Assembly: GCF_009857915.1 (NCBI RefSeq)
Contig: NZ_WWCM01000008.1
Coordinates: 172,804-236,803 of the forward strand
Direction of reading: 5' to 3'
Length of the DNA stretch: 64,000 nucleotides
Origin: Duganella qianjiadongensis
Lineage (GTDB): Bacteria > Pseudomonadota > Gammaproteobacteria > Burkholderiales > Burkholderiaceae_D
Below the pieces are notes generated by a model. That model saw only the letters and a list, made by a program, of their open reading frames with translations, had not been told where the DNA came from and did no database searches. A program made the position numbers and the translations under genes. Of this stretch, positions 1 to 9,387 are shown piece after piece (the first letter of the stretch is position 1; each line of letters starts with the position of its first letter).

Positions 1-389
1 ATCAGTACATCCTGCGCGACGAATCGATGCATTGCAACTTCGGCATTGACCTGATCAACTCGATCAAGATGGAAAATCCGCTGCTGTGGACCCCAGCCTT
101 CAAGGAAGAAATCAAGCAGCTGTTCCTGCGCGCCGTGGATCTGGAATACGCCTACGCCGAAGACACCATGCCACGCGGCGTGCTGGGTCTGAACGCTACC
201 ATGTTCAAAGGCTACCTGCGCTTCATCGCCAACCGTCGTGCTACCCAGATCGGTCTGGAGACGCTGTTCGATCAGGAAGACAATCCATTCCCATGGATGA
301 GCGAGATGATCGACCTGAAGAAAGAGCGTAACTTCTTCGAGACCCGCGTCACCGAATACCAGACCGGTGGTGCGCTGAACTGGGACTAA
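1..389 (+). CDS. nrdB: Ribonucleoside-diphosphate reductase beta subunit (3' end only)
   Basis: This is the C-terminal part of the class Ia ribonucleotide reductase small subunit, which carries the di-iron/tyrosyl radical and works with NrdA to make deoxyribonucleotides. The reading frame is open from base 3, so the gene begins left of the window. Visible landmarks are [10 protein letters not shown], a helix containing one of the iron-binding Glu/His clusters, and [12 protein letters not shown]. The C-terminal tail [19 protein letters not shown] is the flexible peptide that docks on the alpha subunit. The stop codon is TAA at 387-389, and a strong terminator follows. Family identity is very secure; only the 5' part is missing. 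Confidence 0.96.
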   Translation, partial: QYILRDESMHCNFGIDLINSIKMENPLLWTPAFKEEIKQLFLRAVDLEYAYAEDTMPRGVLGLNATMFKGYLRFIANRRATQIGLETLFDQEDNPFPWMSEMIDLKKERNFFETRVTEYQTGGALNWD

Positions 390-413
390 ATGTCCGGCCT
401 TATGGTCACGCCG

Positions 414-445
414 AAAAACGGATCCTGCGGGATCCGTTTTTTTTT
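414..445 (+). terminator. Rho-independent terminator of nrdB
   Basis: An 8-bp perfect stem (418-425 with 430-437, ACGGATCC/GGATCCGT) with loop TGCG is followed by a run of T through 445. It lies 25 bases after the nrdB stop codon and points the right way to end that transcript. Confidence 0.9.
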
Positions 446-1294
446 GCGCGCGCGCTTCGATTGCGGCGCTTGCCATTCGCCGCGCTCTGTCTCATAATCG
501 CGACGAATTTGAAAACGGTGTGCTGTACTTGCGTAGTGTCGCGGCGGTGGCGCTGCCGGAGCAGCAAACAGCAGCGAACGGAAACCGATCCGGCACCGGA
601 GCTATACAAAGAAACCCTGATGGAATAAGGCGCGCTTTGAAGTGCGAAAATTCCGTCGGAGTTCTTCCGGCGCGCTTTCCGGCACGATGGAGTGCGCGTA
701 GCGGCAAGCAGGCGAGGATGTGAAGCAGCAGTTTATGTGCCGGAAGGTGAGACGGATCGCAGTACGCAGAAAAAAATGCGCGTGATTCCGTATCGTGCCG
801 GTTGCGCAACGACAAGGTTTTCGTGTACTTTACGAAATTGAAAAAGCGTGTTTGCAAATCGGCGGATTTTTTGATACGCGCGAGCTGCGAAACAGGACGC
901 TAAACAGGATACAGAATCACTAAGATATGCTGACACCACACTGTTTTTGATCGACCGTCTTGCCTGAACCGGTTCAGGCCGGGCGGTTTTTTGTTTGAGA
1001 GTTAGACAGTAGTGGTCTGCGACGTAGGTCCCTGGAGCTGAGTACACGCCCGACCACCCGCAAAACGTCGCGACAAGATTTGTATCTGTACGCTGCGCCG
1101 GCCACGGACTGCGAACAGATCGATGGCTGAAGTGCTGCACTCGTGAGGAGGGGCAGCAGTTCAGCTAGTGCCGAATTCATTAGCGCAAACGGCTTTCGTT
1201 TGTGCCGATGAATAATTCGCCTAGCCTAATCCCGGGCTGGACGGGTTTAAATCTTGTAATGAATTTTCCCATCCCCGATGAAGGAGAACTAAAA
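446..1294. other. Long intergenic gap with no supported gene
   Basis: About 850 bases lie between the nrdB terminator and the histone-like gene. Short frames are open on both strands, but none has a ribosome binding site or a protein-like composition, and they overlap each other. The 3' part must hold the promoter and leader of the histone-like gene. A perfect palindrome followed by T residues sits at 962-992 and is listed separately. I see no tRNA-like fold and no recognisable known small RNA. Confidence 0.5.
945..992 (+). terminator. Palindrome plus T-run, possible terminator of an unannotated transcript
   Basis: Positions 962-979 form a perfect 18-base dyad (GCCTGAACC/GGTTCAGGC). It is flanked by short GC-rich arms (CCG at 955-957 and CGG further right) and followed by six T residues at 987-992. 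It looks like a rho-independent terminator, but the nearest upstream gene, nrdB, already has its own terminator about 500 bases earlier. It may end a small RNA encoded in the gap, or be a protein-binding palindrome. Confidence 0.35.
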
Positions 1295-2473
1295 ATGGCA
1301 ACCGCCGCAAAGAAACCAGCTGCCAAGAAGCCGGCAGCGAAAGCTGAAGCTCCAGCAAAAAAAGTCGCCGCCGCTAAACCGGCCGCAAAAGCCGCCGCCA
1401 AACCAGCTGCTAAACCAGCCGTGAAAAAAGCTGCTGCTAAACCAGCTGCCAAGCCAGCTGCAAAAGCTGCTGCAAAACCAGCCGTGAAAAAAGCCGCTGC
1501 TAAACCTGCCGCAAAACCAGTAGCGAAAAAAGCCGCTGCTAAACCAGCCGCTAAAGCAGCAGCTAAGCCAGCAGCAAAAGCCGCAGCCAAGCCAGCAGTG
1601 AAAAAAGCTGCAGCTAAACCAGCAGCCAAGCCAGCAGCAAAAGCCGCAGCTAAACCAGCCGTGAAAAAAGCTGCTGCCAAGCCAGCCGCTAAAAAAGCCG
1701 CTGCTAAACCAGCCGCCAAGAAAACCGTCGCTAAAGCCGCTGCTAAACCAGCTGCCAAAAAAGTCGCTGCCAAGCCAGCTGCTAAAAAGGCCGCCGCCAA
1801 GCCAGCCGCAAAAGTAGCCGCCAAGCCAGCAGCTAAAAAAGCTGCCGCCAAACCAGCTGCTAAACCAGCAGCCAAGAAAGCAGCTGCCAAGCCAGCCGCT
1901 AAAGCCGCCGCCAAACCAGCTGCTAAAGCCGCAGCCAAGCCAGCCGCCAAAAAAGCAGCTGCCAAAAAACCAGCGGTAAAAGCGGCAGCCAAACCGGCTG
2001 CAAAGGTGGCAGCTAAGCCTGCAGCAAAAAAGCCAGTTAAGGCTGCGGCTACCAAGCCAGCAGCCAAAGCAGCCGCTAAACCAGCTGCAGCAAAACCAGC
2101 CGCTAAGCCAGCAGCTAAGGCTGCAGCCAAGCCAGCCGCGAAAAAACCAGCTGCCAAGAAGGCTGCTCCAGCCGCTGCTCCGGTAGCTGCTGCGCCAGCT
2201 GCCGCACCAGCTGCTGCTGCCAAGCCAGCCGCTAAACCAGCTGCCAAAAAAGCTGCGCCGAAAAAAGCTGCTGCTAAACCAGCTGCCAAGCCTGCCGCTG
2301 CACCAGCCGCCGCTGCGCCTGCCGCTGCACCAGCTCCGGCACCAGCTGCTGCTCCGGCACCAGCTCCAGCCGCCGCTGCTCCAGCACCAGCACCAGCTGC
2401 TGCGCCAGCAGCAAAGACCGTGGTAGCTCCTGCAGCTGCCTGGCCTTTCCCGACCAGCACCCGTCCATCCTAA
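1295..2473 (+). CDS. Histone H1-like Ala/Lys/Pro-rich DNA-binding protein
   Basis: A 392-residue, extremely basic low-complexity protein. From about residue 5 to 290 it is a string of degenerate units such as AAKPAAKKA, like the C-terminal tail of eukaryotic histone H1 and bacterial AlgP/HctB/BpH1-type proteins. From about 290 it turns into an Ala/Pro-rich region with few Lys, and it ends in AAAWPFPTSTRPS, a tail I associate with this family in Burkholderiales. It probably binds DNA non-specifically in the nucleoid. The start is the ATG at 1295, because AAGGAG (1281-1286) lies 8 bases upstream. An earlier in-frame ATG at 1202 lacks such a site. The repeats make the gene prone to length variation by recombination or slippage. 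Its sequence alone does not show whether it has a gene-specific regulatory role. Confidence 0.88.
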   Translation: MATAAKKPAAKKPAAKAEAPAKKVAAAKPAAKAAAKPAAKPAVKKAAAKPAAKPAAKAAAKPAVKKAAAKPAAKPVAKKAAAKPAAKAAAKPAAKAAAKPAVKKAAAKPAAKPAAKAAAKPAVKKAAAKPAAKKAAAKPAAKKTVAKAAAKPAAKKVAAKPAAKKAAAKPAAKVAAKPAAKKAAAKPAAKPAAKKAAAKPAAKAAAKPAAKAAAKPAAKKAAAKKPAVKAAAKPAAKVAAKPAAKKPVKAAATKPAAKAAAKPAAAKPAAKPAAKAAAKPAAKKPAAKKAAPAAAPVAAAPAAAPAAAAKPAAKPAAKKAAPKKAAAKPAAKPAAAPAAAAPAAAPAPAPAAAPAPAPAAAAPAPAPAAAPAAKTVVAPAAAWPFPTSTRPS

Positions 2474-2511
2474 GCTTGATAAAAAGCTAGGTGGCCTGCT
2501 GAGGCAACCAG

Positions 2512-2547
2512 CCGCTGTGTGAGACAATCACACAGCGGTTTTTTTTT
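2512..2547 (+). terminator. Rho-independent terminator of the histone-like gene
   Basis: A 10-bp perfect stem (2512-2521 with 2529-2538, CCGCTGTGTG/CACACAGCGG) is followed by nine T residues at 2539-2547. The next gene's GGAGGAG ribosome binding site begins at 2548, directly after the T-run, so YggT translation signals abut the terminator. Confidence 0.92.
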
Positions 2548-2558
2548 GGAGGAGTTCC

Positions 2559-3092
2559 GTGCTGAGTATCGTCATGTTGATCGTCGACGCCATCGCCACC
2601 TTGCTGGGCGGTGCGCTGCTGCTGCGCTTCTGGATGCAGGCTATTCGCGTGCGGCCACCGGCTTCGGTGGCGCAATTCACTTTCCAGTTGTCGGACTGGC
2701 TGGTGCGTCCGCTGCGCCGTATCGTGCCCGGTGTGGGCGGCTATGACTGGGCCAGCCTGATCGGCGCCTTCCTGATCGTGCTGCTGGCGACGTCGGTGCT
2801 GCTGCTGGCGGGCCTGACGCCGCAGATGGTGGCACTGGCGGCCCTGCAACGCTTTCTGAGCTGGATACTGTACGGCTTTATGGCCTTGCTGATCGTCGAA
2901 GCGATCTTCAGCTGGGTCAATCCCCACGCCCCGCTGGCGCCGTTCGTGCGCGCGCTTAACGAGCCGCTGCTGCGGCCTATCCGCCGCACCGTGCCGCTAG
3001 TCGGTAATCTCGATCTGTCGCTGCTGGTGGCCGTGATCCTGCTGCAGATCGCCCAGATTTTGCTGGGTATGCTGTTCAGCGGTCATTTCTAG
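2559..3092 (+). CDS. YggT family integral membrane protein
   Basis: A 177-residue hydrophobic protein with two similar halves. Each half has a long transmembrane pair and a conserved cytosolic segment: SDWLVRPLRRIVPGVGGYDW around 47-66, and LNEPLLRPIRRTVPLVGNLD around 130-150. This duplicated P-hRRhhP-hG pattern defines the YggT/CCB3 family, whose members are implicated in osmotic tolerance, cell division or membrane protein assembly. The precise function is unknown. The start is GTG at 2559, preceded by GGAGGAG at 2548-2554. Any read-through from the histone-like gene would have to pass the terminator immediately upstream, so a separate promoter is likely. The gene stands alone, with the convergent kinase gene 93 bases downstream. 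Confidence 0.88.
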   Translation: MLSIVMLIVDAIATLLGGALLLRFWMQAIRVRPPASVAQFTFQLSDWLVRPLRRIVPGVGGYDWASLIGAFLIVLLATSVLLLAGLTPQMVALAALQRFLSWILYGFMALLIVEAIFSWVNPHAPLAPFVRALNEPLLRPIRRTVPLVGNLDLSLLVAVILLQIAQILLGMLFSGHF

Positions 3093-3185
3093 AACTGAAA
3101 GGCGGCGCCGGACGCATGCCGGAGCCGCAGAGAACTATGCAGCGCACTGCGGCGCTGCATGTTAAACGACGGGGCGTGATTCTGC

Positions 3186-4124
3186 TTAGTAGCGGTAGCC
3201 GAAGGCAGCTTCGAAGCGGTCGGCGATTTGGGCCGGGGTGAACTTGTGGTTCTGCGCACCCTTGTGGGCGATCTTGATGGCGCCCAGCAGACTGGCCAGA
3301 CGGCCCGTGGTTTCCCATTTCCAGCCCTGAGTAATCCCGTACAGCAGGCCGGCACGGTAGGCATCGCCGCAGCCGGTAGGATCGAGCACTGCTTCGGCCT
3401 GCACGGCCGGAATCACGATGCGTTCGCCCTTGGTGTAGATCTCGGAACCTTGCTCGCCACGGGTCACGATCAGCGCTTCCAGACGGCTGGCAATGTCCGG
3501 TATGGTCAGGCCGGTGCGCGACATCAGCAGTTCGATTTCGTAATCGTTGGCGGTGACGTAGGTGGCTTTGTTGATGAAATCGATGAGTTCATCGGCATTG
3601 AACATCGGTAGCTGCTGGCCCGGATCGAAGATGAACGGAATCTCCAGCTTGACCAGATCGGCGGCGTGTTTCTGCATGCCCAGATGGCCGTCCGGCGAAA
3701 TGATGGCGATGCGGGCCGGACCAGCCTTGGCGATGTCGTTCTCGTGCGCGTACGACATGGCGCCCGGGTGGAAGGCGTTGATCTGGTTGTTGTCTTCGTC
3801 CGCCGTGACGAAGCACTGGGCGTTGTAGGCTTCCGGTTTGATCAGGATGTTCTCGGTCGACAGGCCCAGCTTGCGCAGGCGCTCGGTGTAGGCGCCGTGG
3901 TCCTGGCCCATCACGCCGACGATGCGCGGGTCGCCGCCAACCATCATCAGGTTGTAAGCGATGTTACCGGCGCAGCCACCGAATTCGGTGCGCATGGTCG
4001 GGGCGAGGAAGGACACATTCACCTTGTGCAGCTGGTCGGCCAGCAGCAGGCTGTCGAAACGGCCGGGGAATTGCAGGATGGTGTCGATTGCGATCGAGCC
4101 GCAAATCAGGGAAGTCTGGTTCAT
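3186..4124 (-). CDS. PfkB-family carbohydrate/nucleoside kinase
   Basis: A 312-residue ribokinase-fold sugar or nucleoside kinase. FGGCAGNIAYNL (48-59) is the first PfkB substrate-binding signature. DPTGCGDAYRAGLL (248-261) is the second, with Asp254 as the expected catalytic base and the anion hole formed by GCGD. Betaproteobacterial members like this are often annotated as adenosine kinase, and TEFGGCAGNIAYNL resembles adenosine kinase-type sequences, but the substrate cannot be read from sequence alone. It is the last gene of a tight leftward group: its ATG is 8 bases past the stop of the DUF3426 gene. A role in purine salvage or sugar phosphorylation is inference. Confidence 0.85.
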   Translation of the reverse strand: MNQTSLICGSIAIDTILQFPGRFDSLLLADQLHKVNVSFLAPTMRTEFGGCAGNIAYNLMMVGGDPRIVGVMGQDHGAYTERLRKLGLSTENILIKPEAYNAQCFVTADEDNNQINAFHPGAMSYAHENDIAKAGPARIAIISPDGHLGMQKHAADLVKLEIPFIFDPGQQLPMFNADELIDFINKATYVTANDYEIELLMSRTGLTIPDIASRLEALIVTRGEQGSEIYTKGERIVIPAVQAEAVLDPTGCGDAYRAGLLYGITQGWKWETTGRLASLLGAIKIAHKGAQNHKFTPAQIADRFEAAFGYRY

Positions 4125-4132
4125 GGTGTGCT

Positions 4133-5866
4133 TTATGGGTAGAAGACGGCTATATGATAGCCGGAGGCTTTCAGCTGGTTCAGTTCGAAGAACAGTTTGA
4201 CAGCTTGTTCGGTGTGCGGAGCGAAGCCCTTATCGAGCGGCACGTCGGGGCCGAGGTAGTCGCGCGGGCTGAATACGCGGCGCAGCACGGCCTTGTCGCT
4301 GGCATCGTCCAGCACCAGTTCTATGTGCGGCCAGCTTTGCGCGGTGGCGCTCTGGTTGCGCAGCAGGGTGTTGAACGAGAAGGTAGTGTCGCTCAGGGTT
4401 TGCAGCTCGCCCTGCTCGATATTCAGGTCGTCGATCTGGGCAGGCAGTTCGATCTTGCAGCCGAGCGCATTGCAGGCGGCCGTCAGCGCCGGTTTCAGCG
4501 GCGGCATGGCCGCTGCCAGCTGGTTGCGGAAAGTGGTGACGCCCTGTGCGCCCAGTGTTCCCACCAGTGCGACGCTGCCCAGCGCCATGGCGACGCTGAT
4601 GGCTTTGCCGTACTTCTGGCGGCGCCGGTCGCGCTTGATGAAGCCCGGCTCTTCGCCCGCCGCTTGGTCGGCGTCGGCAGCGGCTTCCGTGGTGCGGGCC
4701 GGCTGCAGCAGCAGGTCGGTTTCGGCATCCGGCAGCGCAGACGCGCCGTTGCGGGCAGCCTGTTTGCTGGCCGAGGAGAGTTCGACCAGCGCATCGTCAT
4801 CGTCGTCCAGCGCGTGCAGATCCGGCGCAGCACGGGCCGGCAGATTGAGGGCGGGCTCGGCATCCTGCGGGGCATCGAAGCTAGGTTCGATCCGCTCGCT
4901 GATGTCGGCGTTATCGGCAGGGGCGCCTATGCTGCGCTCCATCACGGCCAGTTCGGCGGCCAGCGCTGCTTCCAGCTCGGCGTCGGACATGGTTTCGATG
5001 GCCAGCTGCTCTTCCAGCGCGGGATCGGGCAGCGCCTCGGGAGCGGGGGCGGCCTGCGGCGCGGCAGGCGGCCAGTGGTCGGCCAACGCGGCGCTGGACT
5101 GTGCTGCCAGCGGCTCCGGCTCAGGTTCGAGCTCCGCTTCCAGCGCAGGCTCAGGCTCCAGATCGAGCATCAGTTCAGCTTCGGCAGGCGCAGGCGGCAG
5201 ATCGTATTCTGCCGCTGCGTCCTGTGCCAGCGGCTGTGCGGCAGTGGTCGATTCGGACTCGATATCGAGATCGAGTTCTAGCGGCAGATCGATGGCGGCG
5301 GGCAGGCTGGCCGGTGCCGGTGGCAGTTCCAGCGGATCGGCTATCGCTGCGGACGTGTCGTCCGCACCAGCGCCATCCTCGCCACCATCGAGGTCGATAG
5401 CCGTGTCCAGTTCCAGCGCCGGCTCGGTATCGGCGATTTCGTCCTGCAAAACTTCTGCCGCATGCGAGTCGATCGCGTCCATCTTGGCATCGAACGGCGT
5501 TAGCTCCGGCAGCGGTGCAGGGCTAGGTTCCGGCTGATAGGTCGCCGGTGCGGCGGGTGTAGGTAGAACTTCAGGTTCCGGCTGGTACGGCGCCGCATGG
5601 TCATTCTCGGCCGGCAGAACGGGGAGATCGTCAAGGCCGCTCGCTGCCGGCGCGGCTGGCGCCGCAGAAGGCACAGGCGTAAACGCGGGAGCAGGAGCAG
5701 GAGCGGCAGGCAGGGGGGCGGCAGCGGGCGGCGCCAGTAGCGCCGCATTGCCGTCGAAGACTTCGTTACAGGAGCCGCAGCGTACTATGCCCCCACGTAA
5801 TTTCAACTGGTCGTGCGCGACCCGAAATACCGTGTTGCAGTGGGGGCATTTAGTGGCGAGCGCCAT
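4133..5866 (-). CDS. Zinc-ribbon protein with DUF3426 domain
   Basis: A 577-residue protein in three parts. Residues 1-38 are an MJ0042-type zinc ribbon with Cys7, Cys10, Cys30 and Cys33. Residues about 40-410 are a long, probably disordered, acidic Ala/Pro/Glu-rich stretch. A single transmembrane helix follows at about 417-440 (KYGKAISVAMALGSVALVG), then a C-terminal DUF3426 domain of about 135 residues. The topology suggests a cytoplasmic zinc ribbon and a periplasmic DUF3426 domain. The function of the family is not established. It regularly follows prmA in betaproteobacteria, as here (8 bases between the prmA stop and this ATG). The long middle segment is unusually large but in frame throughout. 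Confidence 0.85.
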   Translation of the reverse strand: MALATKCPHCNTVFRVAHDQLKLRGGIVRCGSCNEVFDGNAALLAPPAAAPLPAAPAPAPAFTPVPSAAPAAPAASGLDDLPVLPAENDHAAPYQPEPEVLPTPAAPATYQPEPSPAPLPELTPFDAKMDAIDSHAAEVLQDEIADTEPALELDTAIDLDGGEDGAGADDTSAAIADPLELPPAPASLPAAIDLPLELDLDIESESTTAAQPLAQDAAAEYDLPPAPAEAELMLDLEPEPALEAELEPEPEPLAAQSSAALADHWPPAAPQAAPAPEALPDPALEEQLAIETMSDAELEAALAAELAVMERSIGAPADNADISERIEPSFDAPQDAEPALNLPARAAPDLHALDDDDDALVELSSASKQAARNGASALPDAETDLLLQPARTTEAAADADQAAGEEPGFIKRDRRRQKYGKAISVAMALGSVALVGTLGAQGVTTFRNQLAAAMPPLKPALTAACNALGCKIELPAQIDDLNIEQGELQTLSDTTFSFNTLLRNQSATAQSWPHIELVLDDASDKAVLRRVFSPRDYLGPDVPLDKGFAPHTEQAVKLFFELNQLKASGYHIAVFYP

Positions 5867-5874
5867 TGCTGTGG

Positions 5875-6807
5875 TTAGCGTGCCGCAGGAACCACGTCAC
5901 TGCCAAGGCGGCCATGCAGCGCCACCCAGCCATCCTGTTCTGCCCATACGCCCAGCTTGATGAACGGAGCGTAGGCAGCGGCCACTTCTTCGGCCTGACG
6001 TGCCAGCACGCCGGACAGAATCAGCGATCCGCCTTCCGCCACGCGGCCCGACAGCATAGGCGCCATCAGTTTCAGTGGGCTGGACAGAATGTTCGCCACC
6101 ACGATATCGAAACGCTGCTGCGCATATTGCGAGGTAGCGAAGCTATCGGGCAGGAAGTAGTCGATTTCGCACTGGTTGCGCAGTGCGTTATCCTTGGCCG
6201 ATTCGATGGCCTGCGGATCGATGTCCACACCGGCCACCGTGCCGGCACCGATCTTCTTGGCCACCATGGCCAGAATGCCGGAACCGCAACCGTAGTCGAG
6301 CACCGTTTTGCCCGGTGCCGGATGGGCTTCCAGCCATTCCATGCACAGACGGGTGGTGGGGTGGCTGCCCGTACCGAAAGCCAGACCGGGGTCCAGTTCC
6401 AGTATCAGGGCATCCGGATCCGGCGCTTCGTGCCAGCTAGGCACGACCCAGATGTTCTTGCCGATGTGGATAGGCGCAAACTGCGACTGGGTCAGACGCA
6501 CCCAGTCCTGTTCCTCCACCTTGCGGGTGGTGAAGCGGGGCAGGGTTTGCAGGCCGATCTGCGCAGCGGCTGCGCCGACGATCAGGGCGTGATCATCGTC
6601 CTCGTTGGTCAGGGCGACCACGCGGCTGTGATCCCAGGCCGCTTCGGTCGGTTCCATGCCCGGCTCGCCGAACAGCGGTTTTTCCGCGTCGGTGCCTTCG
6701 TCTGCATCCTCGACGGAAACCGACAGGGCGCCGACATCCATCAGCGCTTCCGACAGGGTTTCCGCGTGGTCGCGGGCGATTTCGATGACGATTTCAGTCC
6801 AGCTCAT
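5875..6807 (-). CDS. prmA: Ribosomal protein L11 methyltransferase
   Basis: A 310-residue S-adenosylmethionine-dependent methyltransferase that trimethylates ribosomal protein L11. The N-terminal substrate-recognition domain spans about 1-110. FGTGSHPTT (144-152) is the PrmA-specific loop. DYGCGSG (171-177) is SAM motif I and GVDIDP (193-198) binds the ribose hydroxyls. [10 protein letters not shown] follows as motif IV. Full family length. It starts two bases after the accC stop codon, so it is almost certainly co-transcribed with accBC. Confidence 0.96.
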   Translation of the reverse strand: MSWTEIVIEIARDHAETLSEALMDVGALSVSVEDADEGTDAEKPLFGEPGMEPTEAAWDHSRVVALTNEDDDHALIVGAAAAQIGLQTLPRFTTRKVEEQDWVRLTQSQFAPIHIGKNIWVVPSWHEAPDPDALILELDPGLAFGTGSHPTTRLCMEWLEAHPAPGKTVLDYGCGSGILAMVAKKIGAGTVAGVDIDPQAIESAKDNALRNQCEIDYFLPDSFATSQYAQQRFDIVVANILSSPLKLMAPMLSGRVAEGGSLILSGVLARQAEEVAAAYAPFIKLGVWAEQDGWVALHGRLGSDVVPAAR

Positions 6808-6809
6808 GT

Positions 6810-8195
6810 TTATGCTTGTGCCTTGTTACTCAGACTCAGTTTGTGCAGATCAGGCATATCGGCCAGTTTCTGCTCCAGATAATGGATGTTGGTACCACCT
6901 TCGATGAAACGGGCATCGATCATCAGTTCGCGGTGCAGCGGGATGTTGGTCTGGATACCTTCAACCACCATTTCCGACAGCGCGATCTGCATGCGGCGGA
7001 TCGCCTGTTCGCGGGTCGCGCCGTAGGTAATCACTTTGCCTATCATCGAATCGTAGTGCGGTGGTACATAATAACCTGCATACGAGTGCGAGTCGACGCG
7101 TACGCCCGGACCGCCCGGTACGTGCCAGGCTGTGATGCGGCCTGGCGACGGGGTGAACTTGAACGGATCTTCCGCGTTGATACGGCATTCTACCGCGTGA
7201 CCGGACAGCATCACGTCGCGCTGACGGAAGCGCAGCTTCTCGCCGGCGGCAATACGGATCTGTTCCTGCACGATGTCGATGCCGGTAATCATTTCCGTCA
7301 CAGGGTGTTCCACCTGCACGCGGGTATTCATTTCGATGAAGTAGAACTCGCCGTTTTCGTACAGGAACTCGAAAGTACCTGCGCCGCGGTAGCCGATCTT
7401 GCGGCAGGCTTCGGCGCAACGATCGCCGATTTTCTCGATCAGTTTGCGTGGAATGCCCGGTGCCGGTGCTTCCTCGATCACCTTCTGGTGGCGGCGCTGC
7501 ATCGAGCAGTCGCGCTCGCCCAGCCAGACGGCGTTTTTGTGTTCGTCAGCCAGAATCTGGATTTCCACGTGACGGGGGTTTTCCAGATACTTCTCCATGT
7601 AGACTTCCGGATTGCCGAAAGCGCTACCGGCTTCTGCCTTGGTCATGGCCACGGCATTGATCAGGGCGGCTTCGGTGTGCACCACGCGCATACCGCGGCC
7701 ACCACCACCACCGGCGGCCTTGATGATCACAGGGTAGCCCACTTTGCGGGCAATCTGCACGATCGTCTTGGGGTCGTCTGGCAAGGCGCCGTCCGAACCC
7801 GGCACGCAAGGCACCCCGGCGCGTATCATGGCCTGCTTGGCCGACACTTTGTCGCCCATCATGCGGATCGAATCCGAACGTGGACCGATGAAGACGAAGC
7901 CGGATTTTTCCACGCGCTCGGCGAAGTCGGCGTTTTCCGACAGGAAGCCGTAGCCCGGGTGGATAGCTTCCGCATCCGTTACTTCAGCGGCGCTGATAAT
8001 CGCCGGCATGTTGAGGTAGCTCAGGGTCGATGGCGCGGGGCCGATACATACCGATTCATCGGCCAACTTCACGTATTTGGCGTCTTTGTCGGCTTCCGAG
8101 TGCACTACAACGGTTTTGATCCCCAGTTCGCGGCAAGCGCGCTGTATCCGGAGGGCGATTTCGCCACGATTGGCGATAAGGATTTTTTCAAACAT
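6810..8195 (-). CDS. accC: Acetyl-CoA carboxylase, biotin carboxylase subunit
   Basis: A 461-residue ATP-grasp enzyme that carboxylates the biotin on AccB, the first step of fatty acid synthesis. The start [17 protein letters not shown] is the canonical AccC N-terminus, so the ATG at 8193-8195 is chosen over longer frames. Lys159 and the glycine loop GGGGGRGMR (about 162-170) bind ATP. Glu288, Asn290, Arg292 and Glu296 in [11 protein letters not shown] match the E. coli catalytic and metal-binding positions. A slightly extended C-terminus ([12 protein letters not shown]) is seen. It lies 112 bases downstream of accB in the same operon. Confidence 0.97.
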   Translation of the reverse strand: MFEKILIANRGEIALRIQRACRELGIKTVVVHSEADKDAKYVKLADESVCIGPAPSTLSYLNMPAIISAAEVTDAEAIHPGYGFLSENADFAERVEKSGFVFIGPRSDSIRMMGDKVSAKQAMIRAGVPCVPGSDGALPDDPKTIVQIARKVGYPVIIKAAGGGGGRGMRVVHTEAALINAVAMTKAEAGSAFGNPEVYMEKYLENPRHVEIQILADEHKNAVWLGERDCSMQRRHQKVIEEAPAPGIPRKLIEKIGDRCAEACRKIGYRGAGTFEFLYENGEFYFIEMNTRVQVEHPVTEMITGIDIVQEQIRIAAGEKLRFRQRDVMLSGHAVECRINAEDPFKFTPSPGRITAWHVPGGPGVRVDSHSYAGYYVPPHYDSMIGKVITYGATREQAIRRMQIALSEMVVEGIQTNIPLHRELMIDARFIEGGTNIHYLEQKLADMPDLHKLSLSNKAQA

Positions 8196-8307
8196 GATAG
8201 GTTCGCTAGGTCTGTGAGTACCGGTCGCGCCGGTGACGTCAGGTAGAGGAGGGAGGGCGGACCAAGCCGGTCGGCCCGCCACCAGCAGGGGCGGGCAAGT
8301 ACCGGTC

Positions 8308-8778
8308 TTAGCCTATCACAAACAGCGGTTGGCCGAATTCGACCGGTTGGCCGTTTTCGACCAGGATCTGGGTAATGGTGCCGGCTTTGTCGGCATCGAT
8401 TTCGTTCAGCAGTTTCATCGCTTCGATGATGCACAGGGTGTCGCCTTCTTTGACCGTGGAACCCACTTCAACGTAGGCTGGCGAGCCCGGAGCGGAGGAA
8501 CGGTAGAAGGTGCCGACCATAGGCGACTTGACCACGTGGCCAGTCGGTTCGGCGGCCACAGCGGCAACCGGTGCGGCGGCGGCAGCCGCCACCGGGGCAG
8601 CAGCAGGGGCAGCGTGGTATTGAGGCATGCTTTGCGGCTGCATCATGACCATCTGATTTTGTGGCATGGCGGACGACTTGACGATGCGAACTTTGCTTTC
8701 GCCTTCGGTCACTTCGAGCTCGGCGATGTCCGATTCTGCGACCAAATCAATCAAGGTCTTCAGCTTGCGTAGATCCAT
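8308..8778 (-). CDS. accB: Acetyl-CoA carboxylase, biotin carboxyl carrier protein
   Basis: A 156-residue carrier protein. Residues 1-35 form the N-terminal dimerising segment, and 40-80 are an Ala/Pro/Gln linker. The biotinyl domain fills 81-156, with EAMKLLNEI placing the biotinylated Lys at 122. The thumb-bearing segment [22 protein letters not shown] is typical of the bacterial carrier. Full length. It is the first gene of the accBC-prmA group or follows aroQ after 87 bases, so the promoter probably lies between aroQ and accB. Confidence 0.97.
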   Translation of the reverse strand: MDLRKLKTLIDLVAESDIAELEVTEGESKVRIVKSSAMPQNQMVMMQPQSMPQYHAAPAAAPVAAAAAAPVAAVAAEPTGHVVKSPMVGTFYRSSAPGSPAYVEVGSTVKEGDTLCIIEAMKLLNEIDADKAGTITQILVENGQPVEFGQPLFVIG

Positions 8779-8865
8779 GTAACCCCCAGGAATGTCTTTG
8801 ATTAGTGTAATGAGCGATCTGGCCTTGTGGGCTAAATCGCAGCGGTTGCGCGCAGATTGCGTAGG

Positions 8866-9303
8866 TTATCGCTTTTTAAGAACAAAGTCGATGGCAAACC
8901 GATATCCTTCGATACCCAGTCCGCAGATCGTACCTATTGCAATCGCGCTAAGAAAAGAGTGATGGCGGAACGATTCCCGCTGGTAGATATTCGAAATATG
9001 TACCTCAACAAACGGTATCGCCACGCCCGCCAGAGCGTCGCGCAAGGCCACGCTGGTATGTGTCAGTCCTCCCGGATTGATAACGATGGCATCCACCCCC
9101 TCGCTACGGGCCGCGTGGATACGGTCTATCAATGCGCCTTCGTGGTTGCTCTGAAAACAGGACAAGCTGGCACCGGCTGCCTGGGCCTGGGCCTGGGCAG
9201 CGCGTTCGATGTCGGCCAGCGTCTGCACGCCGTACACCTCAGGCTCGCGTGTGCCTAACAAATTCAGGTTAGGACCGTTGAGCAGTAACAGCTTTGTTGC
9301 CAT
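8866..9303 (-). CDS. aroQ: Type II 3-dehydroquinate dehydratase
   Basis: A 145-residue small, dodecameric dehydratase for the third step of the shikimate pathway. Arg19 and Tyr24 (TREPEVYG) form the active-site lid. [16 protein letters not shown] (76-91) is the substrate loop. [17 protein letters not shown] (100-116) contains the catalytic His102. The start is placed at the ATG giving [17 protein letters not shown], the family consensus. A longer in-frame start 15 codons upstream has no conserved sequence. aroE lies elsewhere in this window. Confidence 0.96.
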   Translation of the reverse strand: MATKLLLLNGPNLNLLGTREPEVYGVQTLADIERAAQAQAQAAGASLSCFQSNHEGALIDRIHAARSEGVDAIVINPGGLTHTSVALRDALAGVAIPFVEVHISNIYQRESFRHHSFLSAIAIGTICGLGIEGYRFAIDFVLKKR

Positions 9304-9387
9304 GGTTTCAGGACCGTTTTCCGCGAAAGTTCCGCATTTTGCCGCCAACCGCCGGCAATGGCAAGAAAAAAAAACTCATGAAACTAG

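Noticed and set aside
1180..2527. Long minus-strand frames opposite the histone-like gene, rich in Ala/Gly/Leu or Ser/Gly/Trp
   Set aside because: They arise from the repeated Ala-Lys-Pro codons read on the other strand. No ribosome binding site and no conserved sequence support them.
4088..5537. Long plus-strand frames inside the DUF3426 gene, up to about 400 codons
   Set aside because: GC-rich low-complexity coding sequence leaves antisense frames open. The products look random (Gln/Arg/Gly or Ser/Ala) and match no family.
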